A stretch of 44,114 nucleotides of DNA from Thermoleophilia bacterium (GCA_020848615.1 JADLHW010000001.1:1-44114), one strand, 5' to 3'. Positions 6,741 through 15,801 are shown, counted from the first letter of the stretch. Notes: generated by a model not told the origin, from the letters alone. Numbers and translations: made by a program.

Positions 6741-8231
6741 TCAGCCGCCGGCCGCGGAGGTCGCCCCGCGGCGGCTCGGACCGCCCAGGGCCTGCACCAG
6801 CGCGCCGGCGGTCGACAGCGCCCGCGCCGGGGGCGGCGGCGTCCAGCGCCGCAGGATGCCGCCCGGGGGTCCCATCGCCACGATCATGATCCCGGGGATC
6901 GTCTCCGCGAGGTCCTCGATGACGTGGGCGGTCTCGAGCAGGTCGGCGTCGTCGCCCAGCATCAGGGCGACGGCCGCGGCGCCCAGGTCGGACACCGGCC
7001 GGGTCACGTCGGAGGCCGGCGGGACCTCCAGGATCACCGGCGTCCACCCCGCGGTGGCCGCGGCGTCGGCGGCCGCCGGCGTGGTGACGCGGCGCGCGTC
7101 GACGCCCAGGGGCAGCACGGCGAGCACCGCGGAGTCCGGCGGCGCGTAGACGCGCGGCCGGCGCGCCAGGCCCCACTCCAGCAGCGCGATCGCGCGGTGC
7201 TCCTCCGCAGGGCGGGCCGGCTCCGGGCCGCTGGCGCGCGACAGACGCCGCAGGGCGGGCTGGATGACCTCGTCGTAGGCGCCGGCGTGGCCGCGTTCCT
7301 CGAAGCACGTGCGCAGGATGTCGGCGACCGCGCGGGCATCGCCGTCCAGGCCCGCGCGCAGCAGCCGCTCCGCCTCCGCGGCCAGGCCCGACGCCCCCCG
7401 GGCGCCGCGGCGCCCGGGACCCGGGTCGACGATCGTGTCGAGCTCCGCGCGCCGGAGGAGGTCGGTGGCCGAGTCGCCGCGGGTGAGGGCCGCCACGCCC
7501 ACCGCGACGCCCACGCCGCCGGTACCGTCGCCCAGCGCGGCCCGCCGTGCACGCTCTGCGGCGGCCCGGGCGCCCTTGGCGTCCGCCTCGTGCAGGATCC
7601 AGGCGAACGAGTCGTCGCCGCTGCGGCCCAGGGTCTCCTCGGCGCGCACCGCCTCGCGCAGCCGTCGCGCGGCGGAGTGCACCGCCGTCCGCTGGTCGTT
7701 GGCCGGCCGGCCCGACGAACGCAGCCGCACGTTCACCAGGGCGAGGCTGCGGCCGTGCCGGAACGCGCGGCGCACCTCGGCGTCCAGCTCCGCGAGCAGG
7801 GCGGTGCGGTCGGGCAGGCCGTCCAGCGGCGACGGGGCCGACACCGACGGGCGCAGGGCCCGCTCCTCCGGGGAGTCCCGCACGAACGCCAGGACCAGCG
7901 GCACCTCCTCCCGGCGCACCAGATCCAGGCGCACCGGCACGCTCATGCCGCCGGCGGGCTCCCAGCGGGGCCGGGTGGTGAGGCCCATCGACCGGCCGCC
8001 GTGCCGCAGCAGGGCGTCCACGCTGGCGCGCAGCTCCCCGCGCGCCGTGTCGGGGAACAGCCAGTCGAGGGTGTGCCCCTCCGGCGCGGCATCGCCCAGC
8101 AGCTCGTCGGCGGCGGCGTTCACCGCGAGGATCGCCAGGTCCTCCGCGCCGGCGACCACCACGGCCTCACCGGCACCGCCCAGGACCGCGACGGCGGCCT
8201 GGAGGCTCGTCAGGAAATCGGCCGCGGCCAC
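6741..8231 (-). CDS. PAS / degenerate GGDEF / B12-binding-like signalling protein
   Basis: The protein has 496 residues and no membrane segment. About residues 1-115 fit a PAS sensor (VAVLGGAGEAVVVAGAED, AILAVNAAADELLG). About 130-270 resemble a GGDEF domain, with the opening LPDRTALLAELDAEVRRA, but the signature loop reads RSGDDSF instead of GGDEF, so cyclase activity is doubtful. About 290-345 resemble the helical module before B12-binding domains (LDGDARAVADILRTCFEERG, YDEVIQPALRRLS). About 370-470 resemble its Rossmann half (TAGWTPVILEVPP), but the cobalamin-ligating DxHxxG is replaced by VDARRVTTP. I infer a sensor or scaffold with two catalytically silent domains. It ends at a hairpin. 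Confidence 0.7.
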   Translation of the reverse strand: MAAADFLTSLQAAVAVLGGAGEAVVVAGAEDLAILAVNAAADELLGDAAPEGHTLDWLFPDTARGELRASVDALLRHGGRSMGLTTRPRWEPAGGMSVPVRLDLVRREEVPLVLAFVRDSPEERALRPSVSAPSPLDGLPDRTALLAELDAEVRRAFRHGRSLALVNVRLRSSGRPANDQRTAVHSAARRLREAVRAEETLGRSGDDSFAWILHEADAKGARAAAERARRAALGDGTGGVGVAVGVAALTRGDSATDLLRRAELDTIVDPGPGRRGARGASGLAAEAERLLRAGLDGDARAVADILRTCFEERGHAGAYDEVIQPALRRLSRASGPEPARPAEEHRAIALLEWGLARRPRVYAPPDSAVLAVLPLGVDARRVTTPAAADAAATAGWTPVILEVPPASDVTRPVSDLGAAAVALMLGDDADLLETAHVIEDLAETIPGIMIVAMGPPGGILRRWTPPPPARALSTAGALVQALGGPSRRGATSAAGG

Positions 8232-8255
8232 CGGTCCTGCGCAGCCGCCGGGCGG

Positions 8256-8471
8256 TCAGCGCCCGGAGGGCGCGTGCGCGGTGAAGTGGTGGTCCCCCGG
8301 ACGGCAGAAGAAGACCATGTGGCCCTCCGGGGTCGTCGCGACGCACGGACACTCGGGCGCGTGGTGGTCGGGGCACGGCCGGTGCACGCCGGCCAGCAGC
8401 CCGCCCTCCCGGACGGCCCGGGCCCCTCGCGGCATCCCGGCGGTGCGCGGAGCGTCGATCAGCGTGCTCAT
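8256..8471 (-). CDS. Small Cys/His-containing hypothetical protein
   Basis: The protein has 71 residues. Its ATG overlaps the stop of the upstream dehydratase gene in an ATGA, which implies translational coupling and supports a real gene. The second half has a Cys/His cluster (CPDHHAPECPC, then FFCRPGDHHF) that could bind a metal. No family is recognised. As the last gene of the glycan operon it may act with those enzymes or be an unrelated passenger. Confidence 0.55.
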   Translation of the reverse strand: MSTLIDAPRTAGMPRGARAVREGGLLAGVHRPCPDHHAPECPCVATTPEGHMVFFCRPGDHHFTAHAPSGR

Positions 8472-10405
8472 CTGTCCATGTCCCCTTCGGTACCCGGTTG
8501 CCTCAGGTTTCGGCTGTGGCTTTCGTCGTCGACGAGCCCGTCCCTGCCGATCCCGAGCGTCGTGGAGATCGCCGCGCCCAGCCCGTCCTCCCGGCGGGTG
8601 GCGACGCGGCGGCGGAGGTCGTCCAGCCCCCTCCTGAGCGTGTCAGGCGCGAGGGGCGATCTGGTGGCCCGCATGACCTTGCCATAGCGGGTCGAGCGCA
8701 CCTCTTCGTCGACGTTGAAGAGTTCCTCGTGCAGCTTCTCGCCGGGGCGGATCCCGACGACGTCCACCTGGATGTCGCGGCCCGGCTCGTGGCCGCTCAG
8801 CTCGATCATGCGGTGCGCCAGGTCCAGGATCCGGACGGGCTCGCCCATGTCGAGCACGAAGATGTCGCCGCCCTCGGCGATGCCGGTGGCCTCGATCACC
8901 AGCTGCACCGCCTCGGGGATGGTCATGAAGAACCGGGTCATCTCGGCGTGCGTGACGGTCACCGGCCCGCCCGCGGCGATCTGCCGGCGGAAGATCGGGA
9001 GCACGGACCCGGAGCTGCCCAGCACGTTGCCGAACCGCACGGCCGCGAACCGCGTACCGGACGAGGATGCGCGCGCCTCGATGATCCGCTCGCCCAGCGC
9101 CTTGGTGGCGCCCATCACGGTCTTCGGCTCCACCGCCTTGTCGGTGGAGATGAGGCAGAAGCGCTCCACCCCGTGCCGTTCGGCGAGCTCCGCCATGAGC
9201 TCGGTCGCCAGGGCGTTGTTCGCGACGGCCTGCAGCGGGTTGAGCTCCATCATCGGCACGTGCTTGTACGCGGCGGCGTGGAACACGATCTGCGGGCGGT
9301 GCTCGGCGAAGGCGCGGCCCATGGCCGCCTCGTCCTTGCAGTCGGCGATCACGGGCACCAGGCCCGACCAGCCCCGCTCCCGCAGCTCCAGGTCGATCTC
9401 GAACAGGTTGTTCTCGGCGTGGTCGACCATCACCAGCCGCCGGGCGCCGAGCGCCGCGACCTGCCGGCACAGCTCGCTGCCGATGGAACCGCCGGCGCCG
9501 GTGACCATGACGGTGCGGCCGTTCAGGTACCGGGCGACCTTGGCGAGGTCGATCTCGACGGGGGCGCGGCCCAGCACGTCCTCCACGCGCACCTCGCGCA
9601 GGCGCCGCACGGTGACGTCGCCGGTGATGAGCTCCGGGAGGCTGGGGAGCGTCGTGCAGCGCACGCCGGCGCGGCGGCACGCCTCGGCGACGTCCCGGCG
9701 CACCATGCCCGGCGCGGACGGCATCGCGATGATGACCTCGTCGACCTGGTGCTCCCGCAGCAGGCGCGGGAGGTCGGCGCGGGTGCCGCGCGTCTTGACG
9801 CCCATCACGCGCATGCCGCGCTTGCGCGGGTCGTCGTCGATGAGGCCCACCGGGTTGTAGCCCACGGACCGGTTGCGCCGCATCTCGCGGATGAGGATGT
9901 TCCCGGCGTCGCCGGCGCCCACGATGAGGGCCCGCTTGCCGCTCGCCACCAGCGCGTTGCGGCCGGGCCGCTCGATCACGCTGCGCACGATGAACCGCGC
10001 GCCGCCCACCAGCACGATGGTGAGGACCAGGTCGGCGACCAGCACGCCGCGCGGCACGGGCGCCACGTTGTCGGGCCGCCACAGGGTGAGCAGGGTGGTC
10101 ACGGCGAGGCTGCCGAGGGCGCATGCGGTCACGATGGCCTGCAGGTCCCGCAGCGACGTGAACCGCCACCACTTGGTGTAGAAGCGGAAGCCCACGAACA
10201 CCAGCAGCTTGAGGCACACGACCAGCAGGATCGTCCGGTCGAAGACCCGGTCGAACTTGCGCGTCACCTCCCAGTCGAACCGCAGCTGGAACGCGAGCCA
10301 GTAGGCGAGCCCCACCAGGGCGAGGTCGACGGCGGCCTGGCCCAGCCGGTGGGCGAGGGCGCGGGTGGTCCACATCGTCACGACGGCGCGTTCGGACGGG
10401 CTCAT
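8468..10405 (-). CDS. Membrane-bound FlaA1/CapD-type nucleotide-sugar 4,6-dehydratase
   Basis: The protein has 645 residues from MSPSERAV. About the first 130 residues hold four membrane helices (LALVGLAYWLAF, LLVVCLKLLVFVGF, VTACALGSLAVTTLL, LVLTIVLVGG). A CoA-binding-like Rossmann domain follows (ALIVGAGDAGNIL). The catalytic short-chain dehydrogenase-type domain has TGAGGSIGSE near residue 300 and STDKAVEPKTVMGATK near 425-435. The usual Tyr of YxxxK is Met, as in PglF-type long dehydratases, so this is not damage. The likely reaction is UDP-GlcNAc to the 4-keto-6-deoxy sugar at the inner membrane face. The start overlaps the DUF354 gene stop in ATGA. The DegT aminotransferase upstream could act on its product. 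Confidence 0.93.
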   Translation of the reverse strand: MSPSERAVVTMWTTRALAHRLGQAAVDLALVGLAYWLAFQLRFDWEVTRKFDRVFDRTILLVVCLKLLVFVGFRFYTKWWRFTSLRDLQAIVTACALGSLAVTTLLTLWRPDNVAPVPRGVLVADLVLTIVLVGGARFIVRSVIERPGRNALVASGKRALIVGAGDAGNILIREMRRNRSVGYNPVGLIDDDPRKRGMRVMGVKTRGTRADLPRLLREHQVDEVIIAMPSAPGMVRRDVAEACRRAGVRCTTLPSLPELITGDVTVRRLREVRVEDVLGRAPVEIDLAKVARYLNGRTVMVTGAGGSIGSELCRQVAALGARRLVMVDHAENNLFEIDLELRERGWSGLVPVIADCKDEAAMGRAFAEHRPQIVFHAAAYKHVPMMELNPLQAVANNALATELMAELAERHGVERFCLISTDKAVEPKTVMGATKALGERIIEARASSSGTRFAAVRFGNVLGSSGSVLPIFRRQIAAGGPVTVTHAEMTRFFMTIPEAVQLVIEATGIAEGGDIFVLDMGEPVRILDLAHRMIELSGHEPGRDIQVDVVGIRPGEKLHEELFNVDEEVRSTRYGKVMRATRSPLAPDTLRRGLDDLRRRVATRREDGLGAAISTTLGIGRDGLVDDESHSRNLRQPGTEGDMDR

Positions 10406-11472
10406 GCGCGGACCTCGGCGGGCGCCAGGACGAGGTCGAGGAGGGTCTCCGGGTCGCGCAGCGGCGGGCGGGCGTCGCGGGCGCGGCGTTCGAGGACCAG
10501 GTCCTCGGCGCGCTCCAGCCGCCGCAGGCGGCCGTCGGCGATGAGCGACCGGTCGACGGCGCCCATGCGGCCCGCGAAGGGGCTGTAGGCCGGCACGCCG
10601 AGGGCGGCGGCCTCGCGGTTCATGGTGCCCCCGGCGCTCACCACCACGTCGGCCAGGGCGATGAGGCTGGGGCCGTCCACGGGCCGCTCCGGGACGATCG
10701 CGGGCCTGCCCCGCAGCTGCTCCCGCTGCTCGGCGGTGCGCGGCAGCACGACGGTCTGCACGCCGTCCTCGTCCAGCAGGCGGTCGAGCGTCGCGGCGAA
10801 CACATCGCTGGAGAGGCCTCGGTGGTACAGGGTCACCTCGGGCGGCGGGCGGAGCACCGCGGTGATCCTCCCGCGGTCGAGGCCCAGCTCGTCCAGGACG
10901 CCCTCGTCGGTGCGGTGGTCCGCGAGGGAGTACTCCTCCTTGAGCCCCGGGTACCGCACGAGCTTCGGCGAGCGGATGCCGTAGCGCCACAGCGCCTGCT
11001 CGGGGATCGCCGCGGGCACCAGCACCCGGGTCGCCAGGCGCCCGTTCCAGTGGTGCATCGCCGCCGCGTACTCGTAGTCGAACATCGTGACCTGCGGGAT
11101 GCGGGCGGCGCGGGCGGCGAGGGGCTGGTCGGTGCTGCCGTGGGCGACCGCGAGGTCGAAGTCCCCGGACCGGGCGAACCGCACCAGCGCGGCGCTCCGC
11201 GACGCCATCGCCCGGGCCTTGCCGGCGCGGCCGGCGCCGCCGTGGGCGCCGAACACGCGGTGCACGATGCCGTATCGCTCCAGCAGCCCCAGGGTCTGCG
11301 CGAAGTCCCGCGCGGTGACGGTGACCTCGTGGCCACGGGCCCGCAGCCGGGCGATGAGCGGCGCGAAGATCACGACGTGCGGCGAGTTGGTGAGGTCCAC
11401 CCAGATCGACAGCGGCCGGCCCGCGGGTCCCCCCGCGCGCTCGGCGTCGATGCGCATGTGGCTCACGCTCAC
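10402..11472 (-). CDS. DUF354 family protein, probable GT-B-fold glycosyltransferase/epimerase-like
   Basis: The protein has 356 residues from a GTG at 11472 that overlaps the aminotransferase stop (GTGA). The N-terminus IWVDLTNSPHVVIFAPLIA, then GHEVTVTARDFAQTL, is characteristic of DUF354. The C-terminal half has VVSAGGTMNREAAALGVPAY, which looks like the nucleotide-sugar binding part of GT-B enzymes and UDP-GlcNAc 2-epimerases. It lies between a sugar aminotransferase and a sugar dehydratase, with four-base overlaps on both sides. This supports a role in making or transferring an unusual amino sugar. The reaction is not known. Confidence 0.85.
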   Translation of the reverse strand: MSVSHMRIDAERAGGPAGRPLSIWVDLTNSPHVVIFAPLIARLRARGHEVTVTARDFAQTLGLLERYGIVHRVFGAHGGAGRAGKARAMASRSAALVRFARSGDFDLAVAHGSTDQPLAARAARIPQVTMFDYEYAAAMHHWNGRLATRVLVPAAIPEQALWRYGIRSPKLVRYPGLKEEYSLADHRTDEGVLDELGLDRGRITAVLRPPPEVTLYHRGLSSDVFAATLDRLLDEDGVQTVVLPRTAEQREQLRGRPAIVPERPVDGPSLIALADVVVSAGGTMNREAAALGVPAYSPFAGRMGAVDRSLIADGRLRRLERAEDLVLERRARDARPPLRDPETLLDLVLAPAEVRA

Positions 11473-12566
11473 CCGGCGGCCACCCGGTCGGCGCTGCGCA
11501 CCGCGTCCACCACGGATGCGACCTGCTCCCGGGTGAGGTGCGGGTGCATCGGCAGGGCCACCGCCGTGTCGGCGCAGGCCTCGGCGACGGGCATGTCGCC
11601 CGCCCGGTACCCGAGGTGCGCGAAGACCGGCTGCAGGTGCATGGGTATTCCGTAGTACACGGCGGACGCGATCCCGCGCTCCTTCAGCGCCGACATCACC
11701 GATGCCCGGTCGGCGTGGCGCGCCATGTACAGGTGGTGGATGTGGCGCGCCCCGTCGCGCTCGGCCGGCAGGGTCATGACCTCACCGAGCCCGGCGGCCG
11801 CGTACGCGGCGGCGGCGGCGCGGCGGCCGTCGTTCCACCCGTCGACGTGGCGGAGGAAGATCCGGATGACGGCGGCCTGCAGCTCGTCCAGGCGCGAGTT
11901 GTAGCCGACCTCCTCGAACACGACCTTGTCACGGCTCCCATGGAAGCGCAGGCGTCGGACGCGATCGGCCAGCTCCTCGGTGCGGCACACCACCATCCCG
12001 CCGTCGCCGATGCCCGGCAGGTTCTTCGTGGGGAAGAAGCTGAAGGTCGCCAGGTCGCCCAGGGCGCCCACCGGGCGCTCGTCGGCGGTGGCCCCGAACG
12101 CCTGGGCGGAGTCCTCGACCACCGGCAGCCCGTGGGCCTCCGCGACGGCGCGGATGGGCGCCATGTCGGCGGGGTGGCCGAAGATGTGCACGGGCAGGAT
12201 CGCCCTGGTGCGCGGCGTGATGCGCGCGGCGATGAGGTCCGGGTCGATGCACATGTCGTCCTCGCGGATGTCCACGAAGACGGGGGTCGCGCCCAGCCGG
12301 GCGATGGCCTCGGCGGTGGCGAAGAACGTGTAGGGCGTGGTGATGACCTCGTCGCCGGGGCCCACGTCCAGGGCGTTGAGCGCGATGACCAGCGCGTCGG
12401 TGCCGTTGGCGACGCCCACGCTGGGGCGCCCCTCCATGCGGGCCGACACCTCGGCCTCCAGGGCGCTCACCTCGGGCCCGAGGATGAAGCGGCCCGAGTC
12501 GAGCACGCTTGCGATCGCGCGATCGATCTCAGCGCGAAGCGGCCCGTACTGGGCCCCGATGTCCAT
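11469..12566 (-). CDS. DegT/DnrJ/EryC1-family PLP sugar aminotransferase
   Basis: From the ATG at 12566 it has 365 residues. Family features include SGRFILGPEVSALE, VGVANGTDALVIAL, DEVITTPYTFFATAEAI, VVEDSAQAFGA and the PLP lysine in FSFFPTKNLPGIGDGG (about residue 181). Related proteins usually start a few residues earlier (xIPxxDLxAQY). Here the upstream in-frame codons give SVPL, preceded by a CTG at 12581 with GGAG at suitable spacing, whereas nothing suitable precedes the ATG. A CTG start at 12581 is therefore plausible. It likely aminates the 4-keto sugar made by the dehydratase of the same operon, for a surface glycan. It is the first gene of the operon. Confidence 0.93.
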   Translation of the reverse strand: MDIGAQYGPLRAEIDRAIASVLDSGRFILGPEVSALEAEVSARMEGRPSVGVANGTDALVIALNALDVGPGDEVITTPYTFFATAEAIARLGATPVFVDIREDDMCIDPDLIAARITPRTRAILPVHIFGHPADMAPIRAVAEAHGLPVVEDSAQAFGATADERPVGALGDLATFSFFPTKNLPGIGDGGMVVCRTEELADRVRRLRFHGSRDKVVFEEVGYNSRLDELQAAVIRIFLRHVDGWNDGRRAAAAAYAAAGLGEVMTLPAERDGARHIHHLYMARHADRASVMSALKERGIASAVYYGIPMHLQPVFAHLGYRAGDMPVAEACADTAVALPMHPHLTREQVASVVDAVRSADRVAAG

Positions 12567-12644
12567 CAGCGGAACGCTCAGCTGCGATCTCCATGCGTCG
12601 GCGGCGGCGCCCTGGGGACGGGCGGCGGCCGGTGGATGGGGAAT

Positions 12645-12664
12645 CCCGTCGCTCGTGGGACGGG
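12645..12664 (-). terminator. Possible hairpin after the histidine-kinase gene
   Basis: CCCGTC (12645-12650) pairs with GACGGG (12659-12664) around an 8-nt loop, 11 bases past the kinase stop. The stem is short and there is no T-run. Confidence 0.3.
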
Positions 12665-12675
12665 CGGTCGGCAGT

Positions 12676-13887
12676 CTAACCGGTCGGGAGGGCGGCGGGC
12701 GCGGCCCGGGTCCCGTCCACCGGCCCCAGCCCCGGACGGGGCCCCGGGACGACCTGGGCCATGGGGATGGTGACGGTCATCGTGGTGCCGAACCCCTCCC
12801 GTGAGCGCGCCTGCGCGCGGCCCCCGGCGCGCTCGGCGATGTGCTTCACCAGGGACAGCCCCAGGCCCGTGCCGCCCAGGCCCTTGGAGCGGGACGCGTC
12901 GGCCCGGTAGAAGCGCTCGAAGATGTGCGGCAGGTGCCGCTCGGCGATCCCCGCGCCGCGGTCGGCGACGATCAGCACGGCGCTCGCCCCGGACGCGTCG
13001 GGCCGGGCCTCCACCGACACCCGGGCGCCGGGACCGCCGTACTTCACGGCGTTCTCCAGGAGGTTCTGCACGACGGTGCGGGCCATGCGCTCGGTGAGCG
13101 GCACGGGGAGCCGGCCGAGCGCCCGTACCTCCACGGTCGCGCCCTCCGCCTCGGCCAGGGGCCCGAGGGCCTCCGCGGACGCGCGGACGGCCTCGCACAG
13201 GTCGGCGCGCTCCGACGCGTCGCCCGGTGAGGCCTCGAGCTCCGACAGGAACAGGATGTCGGCGATGAGCGCCTCCAGGCGCCCGGTCTCGGCAATCGCG
13301 CGGTTCGTGAAGCGCGCGCGCAGCTCCAGCGGGATCTCCTCGTCGGCGAGGGCCTCCAGCATGCCGCGCAGGCCGGTGAGCGGGGTGCGCAGCTCGTGGG
13401 ACACGTTCGCGACGAACTGGGACCGCAGCTCCTGGTAGGCGATGGCCTCGGTGAGGTCCGTGAGGAACAGCAGGCACTCCCGGCCGCCGCGGCCCGGGAC
13501 GGGCTCCGCGACCACCCGGTAGGTCCGGCGGTCGTCGGTGAACAGCCGCACCTCCCCCTCCACCGCCCGCCCGGTCTCCAGGCAGTGGGCGGCGAGCTCG
13601 GCCAGGCGGTGCTCGCCGAAGCACTCCAGCAGCAGCCGTCCCGGCGCGAGGGACGGGAACTGCGCCCTGGCGCGGGCGTTCGCGGCGATGAGCCGGGTCT
13701 GGGCGTCCGCCCGCAGCGCGGTGAGGGGGAAACGCTCGAACGCCGGGTCCGCGGGCCCTTGGTCCAGGGCCTCCGGCACCGCGGGCGGCGCCGGCGCCGA
13801 CGCGGGCCGGGTGTGCACCAGCGCGACCGCGAGTGCAATCGCCAGGATCGCCGTCGCCGCGAGCAGCAGCAGGAGGAAGCCGACCAT
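12676..13887 (-). CDS. Membrane sensor histidine kinase (PhoR-like), orphan
   Basis: The protein has 403 residues from MVGFLLLLLAATAILAIALA, a single N-terminal membrane helix. A PAS-like region (RLIAANARARAQFPSL, LLFLTDLTEAIAY) leads to the H box VSHELRTPLTGLRG with the phospho-accepting His near residue 164. The ATPase domain has all boxes: N (QNLLENAVKYGG), G1 (DRGAGI), F (IFERFYR) and G2 (GTGLGLSLVKHI). The layout resembles PhoR kinases. No response regulator is adjacent: upstream is the divergent glycosidase, downstream the glycan operon. Its partner must be elsewhere. The tail after the kinase domain is Pro/Gly-rich and probably disordered. Confidence 0.93.
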   Translation of the reverse strand: MVGFLLLLLAATAILAIALAVALVHTRPASAPAPPAVPEALDQGPADPAFERFPLTALRADAQTRLIAANARARAQFPSLAPGRLLLECFGEHRLAELAAHCLETGRAVEGEVRLFTDDRRTYRVVAEPVPGRGGRECLLFLTDLTEAIAYQELRSQFVANVSHELRTPLTGLRGMLEALADEEIPLELRARFTNRAIAETGRLEALIADILFLSELEASPGDASERADLCEAVRASAEALGPLAEAEGATVEVRALGRLPVPLTERMARTVVQNLLENAVKYGGPGARVSVEARPDASGASAVLIVADRGAGIAERHLPHIFERFYRADASRSKGLGGTGLGLSLVKHIAERAGGRAQARSREGFGTTMTVTIPMAQVVPGPRPGLGPVDGTRAAPAALPTG

Positions 13888-13991
13888 GCCCGGAGTATGA
13901 AGCCCGTGACGGCCCCAGGGGCATCCTCACGATGTCCTGACACCTGCTTCACCGGGTGCGTGCGACGCGCCTGCTGATCTTCCCTCCCAGA

Positions 13992-15797
13992 ATGCGCCGA
14001 GCCCACCTCGCCCCCATCGCGGCCGCCGCCCTGGCCGTCCCGGTCCACGCGGTCGCCGCGCCGTCACCGGTGGAGCCCCTGCTGCCGGCGGCCCCGGCGG
14101 TGGAGCAGGTGGCCCCCGGCATCGGGTACCAGCGCATCGTCGACCCGGGCCCCCAGGTCATCCACGTGGTGAAGGCCCAGCCGAGCGGCCTGGTGAGCCT
14201 GTCCCCCATCCTCACCGGCGGCGGCACGGGCCGCCGCGGGAGCCTCTCCGACGCCCTGGCGGCCAGGTCTCCCACCGGCGGCGTGGTGGCGGTGAACGGC
14301 GATTTCTTCAACAACTCGGCCTCCTACCCCAGCGGCATCACCGTGACCGCCGCGGACGGGCTGGCGAGTGAGCCGGAGCCCACCCGGTCGGCGTTGCTGC
14401 TGGGTCCCGACGGGGCCCTGTCGGCGGCGCGGCTCACGCTCACCGGGCGGTGGCAGACCATCGACGCGGCGGGCAACGCGCTGGGCGTGCTGCGGTCCTT
14501 CCCGGGCATCAACCGCCCGGCGGAGCGCGCCAGCGAGACCGTGCTGTTCACGCCCGCCTACGGGTCGGTGACGCCGGCGGGCACGAAGCGCACCGAGGCC
14601 GTGGTCACGCTCGACGGCGGCGCCCAGCTGGTGCCGAACACCTCGGTGGCGGGCACCGTCACCAAGGTGCGCACCTCGGGCGGCACGGCCCTCGCCCGCG
14701 GGACCGTGGTGGTGAGCGGCACCGGCGGCAACGCCGGCGTGGTGGGCAAGGACCTGGTGGCGGGCGCCCGCGTGCGGATCGACCCGGGCATCGCCGGCTT
14801 CCCGGCGTCGGCGCTCGCCCTGGGCGGCGGGCCGCTGCTGGTGGACGCCGGCGCCGCCGTGCCCTCCGCGGGGGAGGGCTTCGCCGGCTCCCAGCTGAAC
14901 CAGCGGACCGCCCGCACCGCGATCGGCCAGACCGCGGACGGCGCGTACCTGCTGGTCGCGGCGGAGGGCCCGCAGCAGGGCAGCCGCGGCATCACCGTCG
15001 CCGAGCAGGCCAAGCTGATGGCCCGTCTGGGCGCCCGCCTGGCGGTCGCCATGGACGCCGGCGGCAGCGCCCAACTGGTGGTGGACGGCGCACCCGCCGT
15101 CCGCTGGTCGTCCCCCCGCAGCCTCACGACCTCGTGGATGATGCGGTACGAGGGCGTGCGGGTCGCCCCGATGCTGGGCCGCATCTCCCCGAACGGCGAC
15201 GGGATCGACGACGCCGGTGCCGCCCGCGTGACCGCCCCCCGTGCGGGCCGCCTGGTGGTGGCCCTGGAGCGACGCGGCGGCGGGAACCGCCGGGAGCTGC
15301 TCTCGCAGGCCGTCGACGCCGGGCCCGTGGTCCTGCCGGTGGACGCCGCCGGGCTGCCGCTCGCCGACGGCCCGTGGGATCTCACCGCCACGCTCACCCC
15401 GGACGGGCTTCCCGCCACGACCGCGACCCGCGGGTTCCTGGTGGACCGCACGCTCGCGGACCTGCGGGTGCGCCCGGTGCGGGAGCGCACGGGCAGGAAG
15501 GTGCGGCCCGCGGTGCGCATCGCGTTCCGGCTGCTGCGCCCCGCGAAGGTCACGGTGCGCGTGCTGGACGCCAACGGCCGGCTGCGGCGCACCCTGCGCG
15601 CCGCCCGGACCTACCGCAAGGGAACCGCCCTGGTGGTGTGGGACCGCCGCGTGTCACGCAAGCTCGCGGTGGGCGAGCACCGCATCGAGGTGGAGGCCCG
15701 CACGACCTTCGGGCGGCCGGGTCTCGCGACGGACGTCACGCTCGCGCCGGTGCGCCCGCCCAAGAAGGCGAAGCGCCCGGGCGCGAGCGGCGGCTGA
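13992..15797 (+). CDS. Secreted phosphodiester glycosidase (NAGPA-like) with C-terminal FlgD-type Ig domain
   Basis: The frame is open from 13956, but the ATG at 13992 gives a clean signal peptide (MRRAHLAPIAAAALAVPVHA, cut near AVAA) and is preferred; this gives 601 residues. The middle resembles the NAGPA-type phosphodiester glycosidase domain (PF09992): GGVVAVNGDFF near residue 95, LALGGGPLLVDAG, RTARTAIGQTADG and a final AVAMDAGGSAQLVVDG. After about residue 400 come SPNGDGIDDAG, a calcium-type loop typical of the start of FlgD-like Ig domains, and a second beta domain (VTVRVLDANGRLRRTLR). It probably acts outside the cell on glycan or teichoic-type phosphodiesters; the substrate is inference. 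It is divergent from the kinase gene. Confidence 0.85.
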   Translation: MRRAHLAPIAAAALAVPVHAVAAPSPVEPLLPAAPAVEQVAPGIGYQRIVDPGPQVIHVVKAQPSGLVSLSPILTGGGTGRRGSLSDALAARSPTGGVVAVNGDFFNNSASYPSGITVTAADGLASEPEPTRSALLLGPDGALSAARLTLTGRWQTIDAAGNALGVLRSFPGINRPAERASETVLFTPAYGSVTPAGTKRTEAVVTLDGGAQLVPNTSVAGTVTKVRTSGGTALARGTVVVSGTGGNAGVVGKDLVAGARVRIDPGIAGFPASALALGGGPLLVDAGAAVPSAGEGFAGSQLNQRTARTAIGQTADGAYLLVAAEGPQQGSRGITVAEQAKLMARLGARLAVAMDAGGSAQLVVDGAPAVRWSSPRSLTTSWMMRYEGVRVAPMLGRISPNGDGIDDAGAARVTAPRAGRLVVALERRGGGNRRELLSQAVDAGPVVLPVDAAGLPLADGPWDLTATLTPDGLPATTATRGFLVDRTLADLRVRPVRERTGRKVRPAVRIAFRLLRPAKVTVRVLDANGRLRRTLRAARTYRKGTALVVWDRRVSRKLAVGEHRIEVEARTTFGRPGLATDVTLAPVRPPKKAKRPGASGG

Positions 15798-15801
15798 GCG
15801 G

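Noticed and set aside
6741-8231. Active diguanylate cyclase
   Set aside because: The GGDEF signature is replaced by SGDDSF, so catalysis is unlikely.
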